Origin: Porphyromonas sp.
Lineage (GTDB): Bacteria; Bacteroidota; Bacteroidia; Bacteroidales; Porphyromonadaceae
Length of the DNA stretch: 35,465 bases
Direction: 5' to 3'
NCBI GenBank assembly: GCA_029983505.1
Contig: JASBZK010000020.1
Span: 1 to 35,465, forward strand
In this document: positions 30,287-35,465 of the stretch, piece by piece
How positions within the stretch are numbered: position 1 is the first letter of the stretch
Layout of the letters: each line of letters opens with the position of its first letter
Made by a program: the position numbers and the translations under genes
Notes under the pieces: model-generated
What the model was told of the DNA's origin: nothing
The model's input: the letters and a program-made list of their open reading frames with translations, nothing else
Databases searched by the model: none

Positions 30287-32650
30287 ATGCTGAAGAAAGA
30301 CCTATTCTTTAAGACAGCCCTCATTGCACTCTCTTCCCTCCTTTTTGCGGGGACGGCTTTGTGCAGCCATGCGCAGGGTCCGGGCGAAACTCTCCGGGTC
30401 ATCGTCCTCGAGAAATCGACCGACGAACCGATTCCCGGCGTATTCATCAAACACGGCAAGGCGGTCTACTCCACCGATCTCGACGGCACCGCCCTCCTCA
30501 AGTCCGTCACGGGCGGAAAGGTGACCCTTTCGCTCCGAGCCATGGGGTTCCGTGAGGTGAGTGGAAAGACCTTTTCTTACCAATCCGGCAAACCCCTCAC
30601 GATCCGACTCTCGCCCCTCGTGGAGGTGCTCGGCGGCGTGACTGTGGAAACGATTAAAAGGCACTCCTCCCTTACCCAGCAGGTTTCGACGCTGAGCGAC
30701 AAGGAGCTTGAGAGCAAGACCAGCGTCTCCGTGGCGAAGCTGCTGGAGACACTGCCCGGCGTGAGCAGCATTTCCACCGGGGGTACGATAGCCAAGCCCG
30801 TGATACAGGGGATGTACGGCAGCCGTATCCTCCTCATCAATAACGGCGTCAAACTGGAGAGCCAGTCTTGGGGCGACGATCACGCTCCTGAGATCGACCA
30901 CACCGGCGCAAACATAGTGGAGGTGATTAAAGGTGCCGAGTCCATACGCTACGGTTATGGCGCAGTGGGAGGTGTGGTACTCTTTAATCAGGCTCCGCTC
31001 CCCTTCGGACACGACCGCCTTTTTGTGCGGGGCAAAGCCAACCTTGGCTACGACACCAACGCGCGCGGGTACGACGGTTCGGCAACGGTGGAAGCGGGCT
31101 ACAAAGACTTCGGCATCCGTCTGCACGGGCTGTATCAGCGCGCCGGAGACTACACGACGCCGAAGTATGTACTCAATAACACCGGTTTCAATAACATCAG
31201 TTTCTCCGGACTCTTCGGGTGGCAGGGCGAGCGTCTCTCGGCTTCCGTCTACTCCTCCCTCTATTATTCGCGTATGGGGATCTACTACGGCAGTCAGATT
31301 TCGGACGTGAACCAGCTTCTCGCCCGTTTCGAGAAAGGGAGGCCGGAGGAAGAGACCGTCAGACCTTTTTCCTACGACCTCGACCCGCCTTTCCAGCAGA
31401 CCCAGCACTTCACGCTCAAGGGAGAAGTCAAGTGGCTGATCACGAAGATGCACCACCTCTCGCTCAAGTTCTCCTTTCAGGACAACCTCAGGCAGGAGTT
31501 CGAGAATCGCAAGCAGCTCAAGTACAGCTTGCTCCCTGTCCAGGATCTGGAACTGAGGACATACAGTGGCGACCTCATTTGGAACGGCAGGTGGAATCTC
31601 TTCAATATGGCGACACAGGCGGGCGTGAACGGCACCTATCAGTATAACTACAACTTCCCCGGCACGAAGCAACCCGCTTTCATCCCCAACTACGCCGCCC
31701 TTACCCTCGGCGCCTTTGTCCTCCAGACGGCTCAGATAGGCAAGCTCCAAGCCTCTGCCGGTATGCGGTACGACTTCCGTGCCATGGACGTGAATGGCTA
31801 TACCAGTCTTCTGAGCTACAAGTATTACAATGACTTCAAGCTCTTCTTTAACTTCACGGCCAATGTCGCGGCGCACTACGAATTCAACGAAAACTGGGAC
31901 GCACGTCTCAATCTCGGACTCGCTTGGAGACCTCCCGATGTTAATGAACTCTACTCCGCCGGACTCAACCACGGCATCTATTGGGTCGTGGGTAATAAAG
32001 ATCTCTCCGCCGAACAGGGTTTCAAAGGCGTACTCGGAGCCCGCTACCGCAATTCCTGGGTCTCCGTGGAGCCCTCTCTCTTTTACCAAAGGGTGAATAA
32101 CTACATCTACGACGCTTTGGGGCAGGGGACGGAGCGTTTCCACAACCACCCAAGTGGAAAGTACCCGCAGTTCGTCTTCGAGCAGGACGATGCCCGTTTC
32201 TTCGGCGGTGACCTTATGGCTGTCGTGCAGCCTCTCAAAGGACTCTCTGTGACCGGCAAAGGAGAATGGATCGCCGCCCGCAACCTTACTCAGGATGCGT
32301 GGATGCCCTTTATGCCCTCGGATCGCTACACCCTGCAAGGTGCGTATGAGCGTGCGTTCGGTAAAGACGACAGGTGGAAAGCTTCCCTTTCTCTCGAAGG
32401 TATCTTCGTCACCAAGCAGACCCGTTTCGATCCCTCCAAAGATCTCGTGGCAGAGACTCCACCCGCCTACTTCCTCGTCAACTGCGTGGCCGAAGCCGGC
32501 TACGACTTGGGGGGTGGACGCTCCGTCAAACTGATGCTCGTGGGCGACAACGTCCTCAATCGGGAGTACAAAGAGTATACCGACCGTTTCCGCTACTATG
32601 CCCACGCGATGGGCGCACGTTTTTCGCTCCGCACGCTGATTAATTTTTGA
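30287..32650 (+). CDS. TonB-dependent outer-membrane receptor, ZnuD-like
   Basis: 787 aa. A signal peptide (about residues 1-29, ending near SHAQ) is followed by a CarboxypepD_reg-like domain (about 35-115), a plug domain (about 125-235) and a long beta-barrel ending in phenylalanine (LRTLINF), as outer-membrane proteins do. The plug has LLETLPGVSSI, GMYGSRILLINNGVKLE and a QSWGDDHAPEID segment resembling the plug of ZnuD-type metal receptors. It imports a ligand across the outer membrane using TonB energy. Zinc or another metal is plausible from the plug and from the histidine-rich lipoprotein downstream, but haem or siderophore cannot be excluded. No long His-rich barrel loop was seen. Confidence 0.88.
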   Translation: MLKKDLFFKTALIALSSLLFAGTALCSHAQGPGETLRVIVLEKSTDEPIPGVFIKHGKAVYSTDLDGTALLKSVTGGKVTLSLRAMGFREVSGKTFSYQSGKPLTIRLSPLVEVLGGVTVETIKRHSSLTQQVSTLSDKELESKTSVSVAKLLETLPGVSSISTGGTIAKPVIQGMYGSRILLINNGVKLESQSWGDDHAPEIDHTGANIVEVIKGAESIRYGYGAVGGVVLFNQAPLPFGHDRLFVRGKANLGYDTNARGYDGSATVEAGYKDFGIRLHGLYQRAGDYTTPKYVLNNTGFNNISFSGLFGWQGERLSASVYSSLYYSRMGIYYGSQISDVNQLLARFEKGRPEEETVRPFSYDLDPPFQQTQHFTLKGEVKWLITKMHHLSLKFSFQDNLRQEFENRKQLKYSLLPVQDLELRTYSGDLIWNGRWNLFNMATQAGVNGTYQYNYNFPGTKQPAFIPNYAALTLGAFVLQTAQIGKLQASAGMRYDFRAMDVNGYTSLLSYKYYNDFKLFFNFTANVAAHYEFNENWDARLNLGLAWRPPDVNELYSAGLNHGIYWVVGNKDLSAEQGFKGVLGARYRNSWVSVEPSLFYQRVNNYIYDALGQGTERFHNHPSGKYPQFVFEQDDARFFGGDLMAVVQPLKGLSVTGKGEWIAARNLTQDAWMPFMPSDRYTLQGAYERAFGKDDRWKASLSLEGIFVTKQTRFDPSKDLVAETPPAYFLVNCVAEAGYDLGGGRSVKLMLVGDNVLNREYKEYTDRFRYYAHAMGARFSLRTLINF

Positions 32651-32698
32651 TGCAGGTCGAGAAGACCGTCCCGGTATGACCTAGGCGAAAACTTCGAT

Positions 32699-32758
32699 CA
32701 GACCGGGCGCATCTCCCCGGTGTACGTGCAAGATTTTCTTTGCCCCCGCTTGGGCAAA
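32699..32758. repeat. Degenerate repeat element and short hairpin after the TonB receptor gene
   Basis: cagaccggg at about 32699-32707 and cggtgtacgtgc (near 32719-32730) around gcatctccc form a degenerate family copy. A hairpin follows with arms tttgccc (32739-32745) and gggcaaa (32752-32758), then a short A run and cctttt. The hairpin could weaken transcription between receptor and lipoprotein genes. Confidence 0.5.
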
Positions 32759-32796
32759 AACCTTTTACCAACCAATAAGATACGAACGGACACACC

Positions 32797-34176
32797 ATGA
32801 ATAAATACTTATCCGCTTTTGCCCTTACGGTCCTCCCTCTGCTACTTGCCGGATGCTCCCAAGACCGGACGATCGAAATGATCAGGGATCTCGTGAAAGC
32901 GCCCTCGGCTACGATCGAGCGTGATGTCAAAGGGCACGAAATGATTTCATCCATACAGGCCGTGCTCCACTATGCCATTCCGGGCTCTGTGAATTCGGCT
33001 CCGGATCAAGATGAGTACTTCGTCTACGGCATCACCTCCAAGCCTGTCCCCTTTCCCCTCTACCAAGAGATTGATATCAAAAAGGACGACTCCGGGAATC
33101 TCGTCATTACGAGTGACCGTAAGGCTTTCGACGTAATCAAAGGGGAGAATGTCTTCTATGGATTGGAGCTGAAGTACTTTGATGTGAATGGTCAGCTTAT
33201 CAATCACCAGTTCTCCACGTGGGATCCCCTCAATCTCGACGCTTCGACGATCGAACAGCATCAGACTTTTTTCACACTCCAAAATTATTCCCTCGACAGG
33301 TTGCCTCTGATCTACCCAATGACCCTTGACAGCCTCTACCTTGACGACTTTCTTCTCTCCAAAGAGGACGGCAATCCGGTCAAAGCGGATCTTGCTTCCC
33401 CTTCTGTCGTCTACCTTCCGGAAGACTATGAGAAGGGGAATCTGAAGTACGACAAGGGTAGGGCGCTCCTCGCTTCGGATGCTGTGATGACCAAGAAAAT
33501 CACGGAAGTGTACACCGACCCATCGGACGGCAGGAAGTACAGACTCTACGAGACGCTTGAGCAACCGGCACTGATCAAAATGACCAGGGAACTCTTTTCC
33601 TACGAGTATCGCGACACCGACCCCGTTGACGAACCGCTTGGCAAACTGATTGTCAACGATGACCTCCCCGACTATGACGAGACGACATACCGCTCCAAGG
33701 GGACATTTCGGTCACGTCTCAAGCAGCCCGTCTCGCGTCTCCGCATCGATCGTCAGCTCGAACCCGGTCAGCCGCTTGACGCACTGGGATTCAAAGGCAT
33801 TATGCAGTTTAAGCGCAATAATGTCTGCTTCCAGATGCGCGTCTCCATCTGCCACATTCTCTCCGACAGCCCGTACCACCGCCGTCCTGCCACGGGTGAG
33901 TGGCGCAGTGGGAAGTACGACAATAGGGGGAGCCAGCCTTCTGTACATCCATCCGACCGACCAGGCGAGTCTTGGAATAATTATGACCTCGACTTCCCTA
34001 TCCCCATCCGGGTCATCGCCGATGCGGACGACTCCCGTGAGGTCTTCAAACGAGACCTCGGGAGGTACTACAGAGATGTTCCGGAGGATATCGACAAAAT
34101 CCTCAGTGACGACCCCGAAGTCGTGGCGCGGTACTTCCATCTCCTTTATTTCGGACAGTCTCCTTTCATAATGTAA
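32797..34176 (+). CDS. Lipoprotein of unknown function (first of a paralogous pair)
   Basis: 459 aa. The signal peptide ends in a clear lipobox (LLAGC, Cys20). The rest is soluble and probably beta-rich. I do not recognise a named family. It shares order and several segments with the next gene: LKYFDVNGQLIN versus LYFYDKKGNLIN, a TFFTLQNY versus IFFTISEA strand, an FSYEYRDT versus FEYTYRDT segment and GFKGIMQF versus GLKGHLKF. The pair are therefore diverged duplicates. It lies 146 bases after the TonB receptor and 12 bases before its paralogue, so a role with that receptor at the cell surface is plausible. Confidence 0.8.
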   Translation: MNKYLSAFALTVLPLLLAGCSQDRTIEMIRDLVKAPSATIERDVKGHEMISSIQAVLHYAIPGSVNSAPDQDEYFVYGITSKPVPFPLYQEIDIKKDDSGNLVITSDRKAFDVIKGENVFYGLELKYFDVNGQLINHQFSTWDPLNLDASTIEQHQTFFTLQNYSLDRLPLIYPMTLDSLYLDDFLLSKEDGNPVKADLASPSVVYLPEDYEKGNLKYDKGRALLASDAVMTKKITEVYTDPSDGRKYRLYETLEQPALIKMTRELFSYEYRDTDPVDEPLGKLIVNDDLPDYDETTYRSKGTFRSRLKQPVSRLRIDRQLEPGQPLDALGFKGIMQFKRNNVCFQMRVSICHILSDSPYHRRPATGEWRSGKYDNRGSQPSVHPSDRPGESWNNYDLDFPIPIRVIADADDSREVFKRDLGRYYRDVPEDIDKILSDDPEVVARYFHLLYFGQSPFIM

Positions 34177-34188
34177 AACCCCTACGCT

Positions 34189-35465
34189 ATGATAAATAGA
34201 AACCAAAACCTCCTTTTTGTCCTCTTCCTTGCGCTACTCCTGCCACTCGGCGGGTGTCGGGAGTTCATTTTCGGGAAAATCGTCATCCCGGATGAGGAGA
34301 ATCCTCTCATCTCAAAGAAAGTTCCCCGCAACGGTGCTGAAGTCTATTTCAAGGACAATCCCCCTGTCGTCACAGAGACGATCCAAAACCCCGATCCAGA
34401 CGGCGCTTTCAATGATTGGGCGACCTGTCTCGTGATGATAAAAGAGGGTCACTCCCACGGAGGCGGCAAGATGCACGGAAATTACGTGTACGCTCAGGCG
34501 CCGTGGAAACAAGAGGAGTTTGCCGTGATCCGGAATACCTCCTCCGGTCTTCCTTCGGTGGACATCGACAACAAGTCTACCCAAACCAAGTCGGAAGAGA
34601 TACGCGGAATAGAGGGTCCTGAGTATCTCAGGGTTATGGGTGGATCTCGTCAGCTCTGGGGACTCTGCCTTTACTTTTACGATAAGAAAGGCAACCTCAT
34701 CAACGACAAGATTCTCGAGCAATCCGATCGGTATCAGATATTCTTTACCATCAGCGAAGCGGACTCCGAGGGCAAGCCCTCCGAGGTCTTGGACTGCAGA
34801 TGGCGCGGTGATGAAGACACGTCCGGCTTCGACTGGACGAAAAAGAAAGAAGGTTGGCCACCCGGCTCTTACCCGAAATCCGAACCTGTACCCTCTCCGC
34901 TCTTTAAGGATCGGAAGACGTACGAGGAGAGGGCGGCTTTCACACCTGAAGTCTTCGAGTACACCTACCGGGATACCTGGACGCACGAGGATATGAATGA
35001 CGGTGTTCGGGAGCTCTTCAATCTCCGCCTTCTGCCTCCTTTGACGAAGGAGTCCTACAAACGGACGGAATCCCCCTACGATGTCGATTGTGTGGGGCTG
35101 AAAGGACACCTCAAGTTTGACTTTGAAGATCCCGGTCAACTTGATGCCCGCGGCGGTTGGCCGATTAATCCGCTCACCAACGGTCGTACGCACTTTAGAT
35201 ACACTCACCTTCAGCCTTTCTTCCACCTCGCCGTCCGTGTGATGAAGTGCGAAGCGGGAACCAAAGTCCAAATACCGTCATCTCCGTCCGACGACAGCCT
35301 CAGCCGGAAGATTTGTGATCCCTCTTACGCACCGGGAACGCAGTGGAAAGAGATCATCCGCTTCAATATCCCCATCAAAGAATATACAAACAACTACGAC
35401 AGTGATCCCACGGCCTCCGATCCCTATGAACCGTATTATTGGCATATGGCTATGGAACTGAAGCT
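34189..35465 (+). CDS. Lipoprotein with His-rich motif (second of the pair, 3' end missing)
   Basis: At least 425 codons, open to the window edge with no stop. The ATG at 34189 starts a signal peptide with lipobox (LPLGGC, Cys21). Near residues 88-98 lies EGHSHGGGKMHG, a cluster of three histidines with glycines that could bind metal. Similarity to the preceding lipoprotein runs through the middle and C-terminal part, but that protein lacks the His cluster. No named family is recognised. Spacing of 12 bases implies co-transcription. With the ZnuD-like receptor upstream, a surface metal-capture role is inferred. Confidence 0.82.
   Translation, partial: MINRNQNLLFVLFLALLLPLGGCREFIFGKIVIPDEENPLISKKVPRNGAEVYFKDNPPVVTETIQNPDPDGAFNDWATCLVMIKEGHSHGGGKMHGNYVYAQAPWKQEEFAVIRNTSSGLPSVDIDNKSTQTKSEEIRGIEGPEYLRVMGGSRQLWGLCLYFYDKKGNLINDKILEQSDRYQIFFTISEADSEGKPSEVLDCRWRGDEDTSGFDWTKKKEGWPPGSYPKSEPVPSPLFKDRKTYEERAAFTPEVFEYTYRDTWTHEDMNDGVRELFNLRLLPPLTKESYKRTESPYDVDCVGLKGHLKFDFEDPGQLDARGGWPINPLTNGRTHFRYTHLQPFFHLAVRVMKCEAGTKVQIPSSPSDDSLSRKICDPSYAPGTQWKEIIRFNIPIKEYTNNYDSDPTASDPYEPYYWHMAMELK

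Noticed and set aside
30302..32605. Very long open frame (767 codons) antisense to the TonB receptor gene
   Set aside because: The plus-strand frame has a signal peptide, plug and barrel features, while the antisense product has no recognisable domain. Long antisense frames are expected in GC-rich coding DNA with biased codon use.
1..35465. Prophage, defence island, biosynthetic cluster or insertion sequence
   Set aside because: No integrase, transposase, restriction-modification, toxin-antitoxin or synthase genes were found. The genes are mostly housekeeping and envelope functions.

Overview
The window reads as the chromosome of a GC-rich member of the Bacteroidales, most likely close to Porphyromonas/Porphyromonadaceae. 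Several things point there: promoter -7 boxes of the Bacteroidetes TAnnTTTG type, a CarboxypepD_reg-type TonB-dependent receptor followed by lipoproteins, an M28 glutaminyl-cyclase-type lipoprotein, a DUF4369-like/TlpA thioredoxin lipoprotein, paired DUF4230-like genes and a GH97-type domain. No phage, integrase, transposase, CRISPR array, tRNA or rRNA was seen. The family-level placement is inference.

Layout. 1-223 holds no gene but several inverted repeats. 224-5906 (minus strand): copZ-copA copper export, folC-hemW, and an Frm2-type nitroreductase. 5907-6124 is a divergent promoter region. 6125-10093 (plus): DHA2-type MFS exporter, M20 amidohydrolase, and a TlpA-type lipoprotein with its own promoter. 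10298-17870 (minus): meaB; a tightly coupled DUF6804/DUF4230/DUF4230/glutaminyl-cyclase operon; sufE-pdxB; then an isolated GH97 N-terminal domain overlapping a GT4 glycosyltransferase. hpf (plus, 18025) diverges from meaB. 18448-22376 (minus): panB, a TRIC-type channel, a PAP2/beta-barrel fusion and rsmH. 22723-29899 (plus): uvrA, then uvrD overlapping an MsbA-like ABC exporter. 30287-35465 (plus): a ZnuD-like TonB receptor and two related lipoproteins, the second running off the window.

Most genes are housekeeping: folate, haem/radical SAM, PLP, pantothenate, Fe-S, ribosome hibernation, rRNA methylation and DNA repair. The envelope genes (copper export, PAP2, MsbA-like exporter, TonB receptor) look like ordinary Bacteroidales content.

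The striking signal is a dispersed family of short imperfect palindromes, typically 33-34 bp. One arm is of the type GGTACAGACCG or GGTACGTGC, the centre is about 10-12 bp and often contains GATCTCCT or GATCGCC, and the other arm is CGGTCTGTACC (or a CGGTCTGTATCTC / CGGTCTGTGTCTCG variant). I count about 14 full copies plus many half-sites in 35 kb, in nearly every larger intergenic gap. One gap has three 46-bp tandem copies, two hairpins of the same material sit between convergent genes as probable terminators, and copies are embedded in frame in uvrD and in the PAP2 gene. Other notable points are the GH97 N-domain without its catalytic barrel, a roughly 100-nt imperfect palindrome upstream of the TonB receptor, and the paralogous lipoprotein pair with a histidine-rich motif next to that receptor.
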